A stretch of DNA of 15,156 nucleotides from positions 1-15,156 of the forward strand of contig JAJPZL010000472.1 of assembly GCA_021204375.1 (NCBI GenBank), read 5' to 3'. The notes under the pieces were generated by a model, which saw only the letters and a program-made list of their open reading frames with translations, searched no databases and was not told where the DNA came from. Below are positions 8,603 through 15,027 of the stretch, one piece after another (the stretch's first letter is position 1; the number at the start of each line of letters is the position of its first letter). Made by a program: the position numbers and the translations under genes. This DNA comes from Bacteroides sp. (GTDB lineage Bacteria > Bacteroidota > Bacteroidia > Bacteroidales > Bacteroidaceae).

Positions 8603-10296
8603 TATTCTTCTTTATCATCTGCCCCAATTTCCTGTCCGGGAGCAAGTAGTTCCTTATAGCGTCCGCGATCTTTTAAAATACGGATCGCTTCTTCCAGGTA
8701 GTCATCATCTTTGAGTTGCTCAATGATACCTCCTGTCTGGAAGTAGTAGCGCTTGGCTATTTCGATATTGATCATCTTACGGATATATTTGGAGAAGTGG
8801 TCCAGATCCCGGTCTAGGTTGTGGTTCAGTTTCTTTTCCATGGCAGTGAACTCCTCTGAGGCATTTTCCAGGTAACCTTCGAATTCGGCTGCTTCGCACA
8901 GTGTCTTCAGGATCTTTTCACTCTGCTGATCGTACTTGAAATCAGAGGTTTTTACCTTTTCTTTAAATAGCTGGTAATCGGCGTCGGATATTTCAAAACT
9001 TTCGGCCGGAGCAATTGCAGGGTGTGCCTGTACATACTCTGTGGCGTAATCAAATATCAGATCGTCGTTAGAGAGGTAGAAGAGGATGTTGGGAAATTTA
9101 TCCTGGTCTACTGATACGTCGGGAGTGATCCCGCCTCCGTCACGTACTTCACGCCCTACACTGGTTTTAAATACGGTTGTCAGACTATCGGGTATCCGTA
9201 CGGCTCTTCCTTCCGGATTCCGGTTGGAGTAGTCAATGGCCTGTACACAGCGTCCGCTGGGGGTGTAGTATTTGGAGGTTGTAATTTTAATGGCGGCTCC
9301 GTAAGGGAGGCTTCGGGGAGTCTGCACCAATCCTTTTCCCAGCGAGCGTTCTCCTACGATCACGGCTCTGTCGAGATCCTGCAGGGCACCGGCAAGTACT
9401 TCGGAAGCGGAGGCTGAATTACTATTAATAAGTACTGTAAGCGGTATTTCAGTATCGAGCGGTTGTTTGGTCGTTTTGTAAACATGGTCTGCCTGTTTCA
9501 TTTTACCCCGCGTGGATACAATTACTTTTCCTTTAGGTACGAAGAAATTGGCAATTTCTACAGCTTCGTCCATCAGTCCCCCTCCGTTGTTACGGAGATC
9601 AATGATCAGGGAGTTGATCCCCTGCTTTTTCAATTCGAGGAAGGCTGTTTTGAAGGCTTTAGAGGGTGTACCTGAAAAGCTGTTCAGGTTGATATATCCT
9701 ACATCGCCATCCATCACTGTATAATAGGGCACGGTGGGGAGTTGGATGGATTTACGTACCAGGGTAAATTCAAGCAGGCTTTCTGTACCGGGGCGTTTAA
9801 CTTTGAGTTTGAAGTTACTTCCTTCCGGACCCCGTAGCATACTGCTTACTTTATCAGAGGTGAGACCGTTCAGGTCTTCTCCGTCTATCTCCCAGAGAAT
9901 ATCTCCTGCTTTTAATCCTGCTTCGGCAGCAGACATTCCTTCGTAGGATTCTACGATCACTACTCTTTTGAGTTTGGAATGGTAACGGATTATGGAGCCT
10001 ATACCTCCATAGGAACCCTGGGTGAGTTGTTCGAGGTCGCTCTGTTCCTCTTCCGGGAAGTAGTTCGTATAAGGGTCAAGCTGCATCAGCATGTAGTCGA
10101 TACCTTCGCGGACGGTTTTATTCGGATCAATGGTATCTACATAAAAGAGATCCAGTTCTTTGACAATGGCGTTAAATATATCGAGGTTCTTAGCGATCTG
10201 GAAGTTGCGGTTATCGCCCCGGAAAGAGAGAAAAATGATTCCGGAAACGACTACGGCACCGATCAACAGAAAGCGTATTTTCATTTTCTTACTCAT
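8602..10296 (-). CDS. S41-family (C-terminal processing) peptidase, membrane-anchored
   Basis: A 564-residue protein with a single N-terminal hydrophobic segment (about residues 8-24, IRFLLIGAVVVSGIIFL) preceded by lysines and not followed by an obvious cleavage site, so probably an inner-membrane anchor with a periplasmic protease. A PDZ domain follows (around 90-180: GSYGGIGSIIRY, AGLKAGDILWEIDG). The catalytic region has NSASASE with Ser296 and LGKG with Lys321, 25 residues apart. The C-terminal ~150 residues form a charged helical tail seen in many Bacteroidetes members. It is intact and ends in the acidic tail GADDKEE. Start is ATG 10296; Met5 is an alternative. It is a diverged paralogue of the secreted peptidase at 6818-8446, arranged tail to tail with it. 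It lies 43 bases downstream of the sugar kinase and may be partly co-transcribed with it. Confidence 0.93.
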   Translation of the reverse strand: MSKKMKIRFLLIGAVVVSGIIFLSFRGDNRNFQIAKNLDIFNAIVKELDLFYVDTIDPNKTVREGIDYMLMQLDPYTNYFPEEEQSDLEQLTQGSYGGIGSIIRYHSKLKRVVIVESYEGMSAAEAGLKAGDILWEIDGEDLNGLTSDKVSSMLRGPEGSNFKLKVKRPGTESLLEFTLVRKSIQLPTVPYYTVMDGDVGYINLNSFSGTPSKAFKTAFLELKKQGINSLIIDLRNNGGGLMDEAVEIANFFVPKGKVIVSTRGKMKQADHVYKTTKQPLDTEIPLTVLINSNSASASEVLAGALQDLDRAVIVGERSLGKGLVQTPRSLPYGAAIKITTSKYYTPSGRCVQAIDYSNRNPEGRAVRIPDSLTTVFKTSVGREVRDGGGITPDVSVDQDKFPNILFYLSNDDLIFDYATEYVQAHPAIAPAESFEISDADYQLFKEKVKTSDFKYDQQSEKILKTLCEAAEFEGYLENASEEFTAMEKKLNHNLDRDLDHFSKYIRKMINIEIAKRYYFQTGGIIEQLKDDDYLEEAIRILKDRGRYKELLAPGQEIGADDKEE

Positions 10297-10319
10297 AGAA
10301 TCGATGTTAAAATGGAAGG

Positions 10320-10327
10320 TAAAGATA
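10320..10327 (-). promoter_or_regulatory. Possible -7 box for the second S41 gene
   Basis: TATCTTTA on the minus strand, one base off TAnnTTTG, placed 24 bases before the ATG at 10296. No TTG is found at the expected upstream distance. The same TTTA ending occurs in the two promoters at 14694-14724 and 14993-15023. Confidence 0.35.
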
Positions 10328-10339
10328 GCTCAATCTCAG

Positions 10340-11329
10340 CTACTGAGCGATTATTGTATTAATATTTAACTTTATTTCATCCCATTTATCTTTGGATAGG
10401 GTAGTGCCCACAACCTGAATTACATAGCTTGATAGGGTAGTGCCTATTTTTGCACATTTCTCTAAGCTGTAACCGTGGGTAAGTCCGTAGAGAAATCCTG
10501 CTGAGTAATAATCTCCTGCACCGGTGGTATCCAGTACCTCTTTTACCTGAGTGGCTGTTACCTCCAGCTGAATGGTTCCTTTTTTTACTAATGAGCCTCT
10601 GGAGCCTACTTTCACGATGGCAATGCTGCACATTTCGGAAAGAATTTTCAGGGCTTTATCCGGCTCTTCTCCGGTAAAGGCTTTGGCCTCTTCTTCGTTG
10701 GCAAAAAGTATATCGACGTACTTCCGGATGAGTATATTGAAAAATGCAAGGTCTTCTTTGACTATATTATAACTTGCCATGTCTAAACAGATCTGCAGTC
10801 CTGCTTCTTTAGCCAGCTCAATGGCACGGAGTATCATATCGTGATCCTGCACTAAGTATCCTTCTACATAGAAATAGGAGTATCCCTGGAAGAGATCGAG
10901 CGTAAGATCTTCTGCTTTTAACGAGGAGGTTGCTCCCAGAAAAGTTCCGAAAGTGCGTTCTCCGTCGGGAGAGATAAAGGTGGAGGCTACTCCTGAAGGA
11001 AGGAACGGGGATAATTGGAGTTTCTCTTCAATACCGTTATCGGTAAAGCACTTCTTATAAAATTCTCCGTAGTGATCCTGTCCTATTTTACCGATAAATC
11101 CTGCCGGTGCTCCCAGGTTGGCAAGTGCCAGAATGGTGTTACCGGCCGAGCCACCGGTAGCCATGTATGTCTTCATAGTGCTGAAGCAGCGATTGATCTC
11201 CTGTAACTTTTCTTCATCAATAAGCTGCATACTCCCTTTGGGTAGTTTCATCTGCTCCAGTAATGTGTCATCTTCCAAACGGGCTAGTACATCTACCAAT
11301 GCATTCCCTAATCCTAATATTTTGTCCAT
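10340..11329 (-). CDS. PfkB-family carbohydrate kinase, adenosine kinase-like
   Basis: A 329-residue ribokinase-fold kinase. GGSAGNTILALANLG begins at residue 59 and is PfkB signature 1 (substrate site). DTTGAGD at 267-273 is the anion-hole/catalytic motif with catalytic base Asp273. The MDKILGLGNALVDVLARL beginning and the overall layout match the Bacteroidetes proteins usually named adenosine kinase, which would salvage adenosine to AMP using ATP; the substrate is inferred from similarity, and ribokinase or another nucleoside kinase activity is possible. I place the start at ATG 11329, not the in-frame ATG at 11359, because a perfect -7 box lies between them at 11346-11353. The gene is intact and ends with TAG. 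Confidence 0.87.
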   Translation of the reverse strand: MDKILGLGNALVDVLARLEDDTLLEQMKLPKGSMQLIDEEKLQEINRCFSTMKTYMATGGSAGNTILALANLGAPAGFIGKIGQDHYGEFYKKCFTDNGIEEKLQLSPFLPSGVASTFISPDGERTFGTFLGATSSLKAEDLTLDLFQGYSYFYVEGYLVQDHDMILRAIELAKEAGLQICLDMASYNIVKEDLAFFNILIRKYVDILFANEEEAKAFTGEEPDKALKILSEMCSIAIVKVGSRGSLVKKGTIQLEVTATQVKEVLDTTGAGDYYSAGFLYGLTHGYSLEKCAKIGTTLSSYVIQVVGTTLSKDKWDEIKLNINTIIAQ

Positions 11330-11345
11330 TCCGAAAAAATTTCTG

Positions 11346-11353
11346 CAAAGATA
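11346..11353 (-). promoter_or_regulatory. -7 box of the PfkB kinase promoter
   Basis: TATCTTTG on the minus strand, a perfect TAnnTTTG, 17 bases before the ATG at 11329. No TTG lies at the usual 19-21 bp upstream. The box directly abuts the TTG of the divergent tRNA promoter at 11354-11356. Confidence 0.5.
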
Positions 11354-11384
11354 TTGCATATTTCAAAATATCCTATTACTTTTG
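11354..11384 (+). promoter_or_regulatory. Promoter of the tandem tRNA-Asn genes
   Basis: TTG at 11354-11356, exactly 20 bp, then TACTTTTG at 11377-11384. This is a full match to the Bacteroidetes consensus, and the first tRNA starts 26 bases after the -7 box. Confidence 0.8.
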
Positions 11385-11409
11385 CAACGCAATTGACAAA
11401 AAACAACAT

Positions 11410-11483
11410 TCTTCCTTAGCTCAGTTGGTTAGAGCATCTGACTGTTAATCAGAGGGTCCTTGGTTCAAGTCCAAGAGGAAGAG
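11410..11483 (+). tRNA. tRNA-Asn(GTT), first copy
   Basis: Complete cloverleaf: acceptor TCTTCCT/AGGAAGA (7 perfect pairs), D arm GCTC...GAGC, anticodon arm TCTGA-CTGTTAA-TCAGA with anticodon GTT at 11444-11446, variable GGGTC, T arm CTTGG-TTCAAGT-CCAAG, discriminator G. CCA is not encoded. Confidence 0.97.
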
Positions 11484-11507
11484 CTCCCAAAATAGTAATT
11501 GTAACAT

Positions 11508-11581
11508 TCTTCGATAGCTCAGTCGGTTAGAGCATCTGACTGTTAATCAGAGGGTCGTAGGTTCAAGTCCTACTCGAAGAG
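11508..11581 (+). tRNA. tRNA-Asn(GTT), second copy
   Basis: Complete cloverleaf: acceptor TCTTCGA/TCGAAGA (7 perfect pairs), D arm GCTC...GAGC, anticodon arm identical to the first copy with anticodon GTT, T arm GTAGG-TTCAAGT-CCTAC, discriminator G. It follows the first copy after 24 bases with no promoter of its own, so both are likely processed from one transcript. Confidence 0.97.
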
Positions 11582-11589
11582 CGAACAAA

Positions 11590-11611
11590 CCTGCAGGTAT
11601 GCGGGTTTTTT
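11590..11611 (+). terminator. Terminator of the tRNA-Asn operon
   Basis: Stem CCTGCA/TGCGGG (6 bp with one G-T wobble) with loop GGTA, followed by six T at 11606-11611. It starts eight bases after the second tRNA and upstream of the NUDIX start chosen here. Confidence 0.7.
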
Positions 11612-11637
11612 GTTTTATGCACTTTAATAATCAGCCT

Positions 11638-12165
11638 ATGCATCCTTTGGACCAGTTCCGGTATTGCCCTAAGTGCGGTGTGGAAGATTTTAACATTCGT
11701 AACAGCAAAGCTAAATATTGTCCTGCCTGCGGCTTTGTGTTTTATTTTAATCCGTCAGCTGCTGCGGTTGCTTTTATTCTCAACCATAAAAATGAATTGC
11801 TGATAGCCCGTAGGGCCAAAGAGCCGGCAAAAGGTACCTGGGATTTACCGGGTGGCTTTATTGATCCTGCGGAGACGGGAGAGGAGGGGATCCGTCGTGA
11901 AGTACTGGAAGAGACGGGGATGATGGCCGGAGGAGTGGTTTATCAGTTCTCTCTACACAATGTATATGAGTATGCCGGTTTTACTTACCAGACCCTCGAC
12001 CTCTTTTATTTTTGCCAGGTAAAAGATTGTGACCATTTTAAAGCGGACGATGATGTAGCGGATCTTTTCTTTTTACCACTGGATGCTATTGATCCTGAAA
12101 AGTTTGGACTTATGTCGATACGGAAGGGTATGGAGATTTTTTTAAATAAATTCAGGAAAGCATAG
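11638..12165 (+). CDS. NUDIX hydrolase with N-terminal zinc ribbon
   Basis: A 175-residue protein. Cys10, Cys13, Cys28 and Cys31 (CPKC ... CPAC) form a zinc ribbon. The NUDIX box runs from Gly73 to Met95 and fits Gx5Ex7REUxEExGU exactly, with the metal-binding glutamates in REVLEE. This combination resembles NADH pyrophosphatase-like and other small Bacteroidetes NUDIX proteins that hydrolyse nucleoside diphosphates linked to another moiety; the true substrate is unknown. I choose ATG 11638 because it gives the MHPLDQFRYCPKCG start I recall for relatives. ATG 11617 is possible but sits just after the terminator's T run, and ATG 11599 lies inside the terminator hairpin. The stop codon is separated by one base from the stop of the convergent CPBP gene. 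Confidence 0.88.
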   Translation: MHPLDQFRYCPKCGVEDFNIRNSKAKYCPACGFVFYFNPSAAAVAFILNHKNELLIARRAKEPAKGTWDLPGGFIDPAETGEEGIRREVLEETGMMAGGVVYQFSLHNVYEYAGFTYQTLDLFYFCQVKDCDHFKADDDVADLFFLPLDAIDPEKFGLMSIRKGMEIFLNKFRKA

Positions 12166-12166
12166 G

Positions 12167-12955
12167 TCATGGCTCGTGTTGGTTATATTCTTTGGGAGGT
12201 TGCCGGTATAGCCAGTAACAGGCTCCTGTAAAGAGGATAATGGCTATAGTAAGCACACGATAAAGGAGAGGAGAGGAGAGGATCTCGTTCATATAAGTAA
12301 CCTCCGGAAAGATCCTTTCCAGGATAACTGCGGTACCGTTATTGACTATATGCAGGATCATACATAGCAACAGGCTACCTGTTTTATAAAAAATCCATCC
12401 CAGCAGTACACCGTAAATAAAAGCAAAGACAACCTGTGCCGGGTTGAGGTGGATAACATCAAAGATAAGAGCAGATATAAGGATCGCTTTGCGGGGAGAT
12501 AATCGTTTCTGCAAATATCCCTGGATGGCTCCCCTGAAAAGTAATTCTTCCACAACGGGCCCTGTAATAACAATGGCAATAACCCCTCCTGTATGGTTCT
12601 GTAGTTCTTTAAAGGTGCTTTCCAGCCAGTCTGGAAGACGTATCAGTTCATTCAACCAGTTGCCTATATACATAAAGGAGAGTCCTGCTAATATTACAGC
12701 GATTACTGTAGGCAGATTTATCCAGGAGTAAGTTTGCCGGGTATGTTCCAGGTATCCGAATCTATAAAGATGCCAGATCATAGCCAGGTTAGCTAACAAC
12801 AGTGCCAGGATGGTACTTTCAAGCCCAATGGTGGTATAATCTCCGGTAAAAGTACCGTTGAGATAGTGATAGGCCGTACTAAAGAACATCATCAGGCAGG
12901 TAAAACCTACCTGGTAGCCGAAATAGATCAGGACTAACTTAATTGCACGGATCAT
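12167..12955 (-). CDS. CPBP-family intramembrane metalloprotease
   Basis: A 262-residue polytopic membrane protein with about seven hydrophobic segments. It has the CPBP (Abi/CAAX protease) motifs: Glu136-Glu137 and Arg141 in VVEELLFRG, His169 in FDVIHLNPAQ, and His202 with Asn205/Asn206 in LHIVNNG. Relatives act as intramembrane proteases, with roles ranging from prenyl-protein processing to bacteriocin immunity; the role here is unknown. I start at ATG 12955 (MIRAIKLVLIYFGYQ). The longer frame would begin at a TTG at 13006, which instead serves as the -33 box of a promoter. The gene looks intact although its upstream neighbours are broken. It converges on the NUDIX gene with one base between their stop codons. 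Confidence 0.87.
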   Translation of the reverse strand: MIRAIKLVLIYFGYQVGFTCLMMFFSTAYHYLNGTFTGDYTTIGLESTILALLLANLAMIWHLYRFGYLEHTRQTYSWINLPTVIAVILAGLSFMYIGNWLNELIRLPDWLESTFKELQNHTGGVIAIVITGPVVEELLFRGAIQGYLQKRLSPRKAILISALIFDVIHLNPAQVVFAFIYGVLLGWIFYKTGSLLLCMILHIVNNGTAVILERIFPEVTYMNEILSSPLLYRVLTIAIILFTGACYWLYRQPPKEYNQHEP

Positions 12956-12974
12956 AAAAGCGGATATTAGGATA

Positions 12975-13007
12975 CAAAATGTAAATTTAATAATAAATTC
13001 CGGCAAA
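12975..13007 (-). promoter_or_regulatory. Promoter for the CPBP protease gene
   Basis: On the minus strand, TTTG at 13007-13004, 20 bp, then TACATTTTG at 12983-12975, close to TTTG / TAnnTTTG with one extra T. The ATG lies 20 bases further on, at 12955. The CPBP gene therefore need not depend on the broken LytTR operon upstream. Confidence 0.6.
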
Positions 13008-13060
13008 TAGTTCTGTCTATGCTACTAAATAATAATTTTTCCGGGCATTAAATATCCTCC

Positions 13061-13891
13061 TTATAATTCCAGTCTCTGTTTCAATAATTTATATCCTCCG
13101 TTACTTGCCAGGAGGGAGACCCCGTTCTTAAGACGCACCTGATAACTCTCTTTCCCAAAAAGCTCGATCCTCAGGATCTGACCGGCAGCAATAATATATA
13201 ATCTGTGAATACGGACAAACTCCTTTTCTGGCAGATGGGATTCAAAATACTTCATCGTTTGTTCTTTTACATATTGACCAGACTTAGTAAAAAGGGTGAC
13301 ATAATCACCACATGCTTCTATATAGTGCAGCTCTTCTACCGGAATAAGGTGGATCCGGGTTCCGTCTTTTACAGGAATGCGTTGCAAAACGCCACCTTCT
13401 TCCTGACTCCCCGGAATAATTAGCGAAGAAGCCTTTTCAACAGAGAAGTGTCTACTTTCTTCTTCATTCTCTTTCTCCATATCCACTCTTTCTTTGCTTT
13501 ATTGCCACTGTTTTTCATACCAGGGAAAAAGGATGAAAAAACACAAGATGCCTGCTACCAGCTGAAAAGGGAGTTGTACCCACAGCTCGTCCGGATCTAT
13601 CAATCTGGTTGCATAGAAAAAGATAAACCATACGGTCAGGATAATTAGTTCCGAAAAGATTATCCATACTGTTCTGGCCTGCCATACCCGGAGAATACCC
13701 AACTAATACCAGGTAAGATAAGCCGCAGTGAACCAGGTTGTCACTACCAGAAAGGCATTCAGTCCGGACAGGGCTTCTGATAAAGAGGTATAATGGACCA
13801 GGAAACAAGCTTCTGTTAAGAATCCTGTCAAAAAAAGCAATGAACAGTTTATTTTCCGGGAGAATGTTTCGGTGAACGGGTGTTCCTGCAT
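13061..13891 (-). pseudogene. Membrane-anchored LytTR transcriptional regulator (4TM-LytTR), split by TAG and TAA
   Basis: One frame from ATG 13891 to TAA 13061 holds 277 codons. It encodes an N-terminal membrane domain of about four segments (residues ~16-130), a charged linker rich in Glu, and a C-terminal LytTR DNA-binding domain (last ~100 residues: VLQRIPVKDGTRIHLIPVEEL, IEACGDYVTLFT, EFVRIHR). Two stops interrupt it: TAG at 13705-13703 (after YLTWY, before LGILRVWQ) and TAA at 13501-13499 (after YEKQWQ, before SKERVDMEK). The three pieces stay in frame, and the whole matches the size and order of Bacteroidetes 4TM-LytTR proteins as I recall them. The LytTR part could still be made alone from an internal GTG or ATG near 13486. 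HRLYII replaces the HRSYIV-type sequence usual in this domain, another possible decay mark. It follows the LiaF-like gene by eight bases, so the two form an operon. Confidence 0.78.
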
Positions 13892-13899
13892 ACTATCTG

Positions 13900-14668
13900 T
13901 TAGTTTTTAATTTCCATACCACTCAAAGTAAGTTTTCCACATATAATGAGTTCTTTTTCATCTGTTGCTGAAGCCATATATTCACGGGAACGATTGATCA
14001 AACGTTTATCCGTATAGCCTGCCAGATTGGTATCTGCCTTCACACTCAGGTTCCACTCCGAAGGAACATAGAGTTCAATTCCTCCAAAATTACATTCTAC
14101 ATCCATATAGGTTTTACCCGGATTCAGGGTGGTATGGCGCAGATCCAGTAGAGTAGCACCGAAGTTGTTCCGGATCTGTGCTCCCCTGAATGCAGGATCG
14201 AGTACAATGTGCTCCACAGCTCCAAAGTTAATATCCGATTTTATAAATCCCTCTTCTACGGTGTAACTTCCTGAAAAATAGCTCCCCGTATAGGATCCTC
14301 TTTCCTCTTTTTGTGCTGGCTATGTCTGTTCCATAACTTACAGAATAACCAGATACCTGCCCCGATCAGCACTACCGGCCAGTAAAGGGAAGCCCAGGTT
14401 CCATGGAGTTCATTGACTTTCGGAAGCAAAAAGTATACACCGGTAGCTGCCACGAACATGCCCCCAGGAAGTGACCTTTTATCAGGTGGATCACTCCTAT
14501 GAAAATAAGGAGACTTTGCCAGGATACAAGCAGATCAAACAGATAAGGATCCAGATAGCCCAGGTTACGGGCCAGAAGCAGAGCACCGGTTCCTATAAAA
14601 AGAAAAGAAACAGCCACTACATTTAAATAATGATACCAGGCAGGATGACCGTGTTTGTAAGTTTTCAT
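13900..14668 (-). pseudogene. LiaF-like four-TM protein (DUF5668 plus LiaF C-terminal domain), two frameshifts
   Basis: Three pieces in three frames join into one protein of about 256 residues if a base is added at each of two homopolymers: a G run (minus strand) at 14465-14461, five present and six needed, and an A run at 14312-14308, likewise five for six. The repaired protein starts MKTYKHGHPAWYHYLN at ATG 14668. It has about four membrane helices (VAVSFLFIGTGALLLA, SLLIFIGVIHLIKG, MFVAATGVYFLLP, YWPVVLIGAGIWLF), a basic KKEERG linker, and a beta-rich C-terminal domain (SDINFGAVEHIVLDPAFRG, IRNNFGATLLDLRHT, VECNFGGIELYVPSEW). The repeated (N)FG(A/G) strands are typical of the LiaF/DUF2154 cell-wall-antibiotic-response domain. 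LiaF in Firmicutes is a membrane inhibitor of envelope-stress signalling; the role here is inferred. An alternative start at 14704 is upstream of the likely transcription start. Confidence 0.82.
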
Positions 14669-14693
14669 ACCATTACATGTTTTTGATTTTTTG

Positions 14694-14724
14694 TAAAAGT
14701 ACATTCACCTGCTGAGCAAAGCAA
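14694..14724 (-). promoter_or_regulatory. Promoter of the LiaF-like/LytTR operon
   Basis: On the minus strand, TTG at 14724-14722, exactly 20 bp, then TACTTTTA at 14701-14694. The ATG at 14668 lies 26 bases beyond. The final base is A where the consensus has G, and the duplicate promoter 299 bp away has the same change, which suggests an activator-dependent promoter. Confidence 0.65.
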
Positions 14725-14728
14725 GACA

Positions 14729-14779
14729 AAAACGGTGTGTGACAGTGATTTTCCGATGAACGACGGAAAATTCCCGGTA
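14729..14779 (-). promoter_or_regulatory. Three 21-bp-phased A-Y-C-G boxes: putative LytTR operator, copy A
   Basis: Minus-strand boxes TACCGGGAA (14779-14771), CATCGGAAA (14758-14750) and CACCGTTTT (14737-14729) share an A(C/T)CG core and are spaced 21 bp start to start. The last ends four bases before the -33 TTG. A dyad, TTTTCCG-N8-CGGAAAA (14749-14770), overlaps the middle box. Direct repeats two helical turns apart are typical of LytTR-domain sites. Binding by the adjacent LytTR protein is inference. Confidence 0.55.
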
Positions 14780-14811
14780 AATGGGAATACGTTTTGGGAT
14801 CAAAGAATCTT

Positions 14812-14967
14812 TCATAGATATTTTTTAATAAGCCTGTATAACTCCGGATCCAGGTAACCCCAATCCCGGGCCAAGCATAGTATGTCAGACTCGATAAAAA
14901 GAAGGGAAAGGAGAAATAGATTTAAATAGTGCTGCTATACGGGATAATTGTGTTTGTAAGATCTCAT
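14812..14967 (-). pseudogene. Decayed 5' fragment of a second LiaF-like gene
   Basis: From ATG 14967 the frame reads MRSYKHNYPV, then TAG (14937-14935), then continues with QHYLNLFLLSLLFIES, LARDWGYLDPELYRLI and a TGA at 14814-14812. It aligns without gaps to the first 50 or so residues of the LiaF-like protein (MKTYKHGHPAWYHYLN, LARNLGYLDPYLFDLL). The amber codon replaces the Trp at residue 11 of that protein, a TGG to TAG change. The rest of the gene is missing, and the fragment runs directly into the operator region of copy A. This is either a partial tandem duplication or a whole duplicate that later lost its 3' part. Confidence 0.75.
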
Positions 14968-14992
14968 ACCATTCTATATTTTTGATTTTTTG

Positions 14993-15023
14993 TAAAGATA
15001 TGCCTCTCTTTGGGCGTGTACAA
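14993..15023 (-). promoter_or_regulatory. Promoter of the decayed LiaF-like copy
   Basis: On the minus strand, TTG at 15023-15021, 20 bp, then TATCTTTA at 15000-14993, with the ATG 26 bases beyond at 14967. Every spacing is the same as in the promoter at 14694-14724. Confidence 0.6.
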
Positions 15024-15027
15024 GATT

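Noticed and set aside
11330..11359. Longer start of the PfkB kinase at 11359
   Set aside because: A perfect -7 box at 11346-11353 lies between this ATG and the ATG at 11329, so the longer start would not be in the transcript.
11599..11637. Earlier NUDIX starts at 11599 or 11617
   Set aside because: 11599 is inside the terminator hairpin and 11617 directly follows its T run; the added residues are not family-like.
471..12165. Reassignment of TAG as a sense codon in this genome
   Set aside because: Intact genes of normal family length end with TAG (DUF4491 at 780, S41 peptidase at 8444, PfkB kinase at 10340, NUDIX at 12163), and no CTA-anticodon tRNA is in the window.
12956..13006. TTG start at 13006 for the CPBP protease
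   Set aside because: The TTG fits as the -33 box of a promoter whose -7 box is at 12983-12975; the ATG at 12955 matches the expected N-terminus.
13025..13060. A short leader peptide (minus strand, ATG 13048, seven codons) after a GGAGG sequence downstream of the LytTR stop
   Set aside because: It is very short, upstream of the mapped CPBP promoter, and Shine-Dalgarno use is weak in this phylum; probably chance.
14935..14967. A ten-residue leader peptide MRSYKHNYPV at the duplicate promoter
   Set aside because: It aligns with the LiaF-like N-terminus and the frame continues to align past the TAG, so it is gene decay and not a leader.
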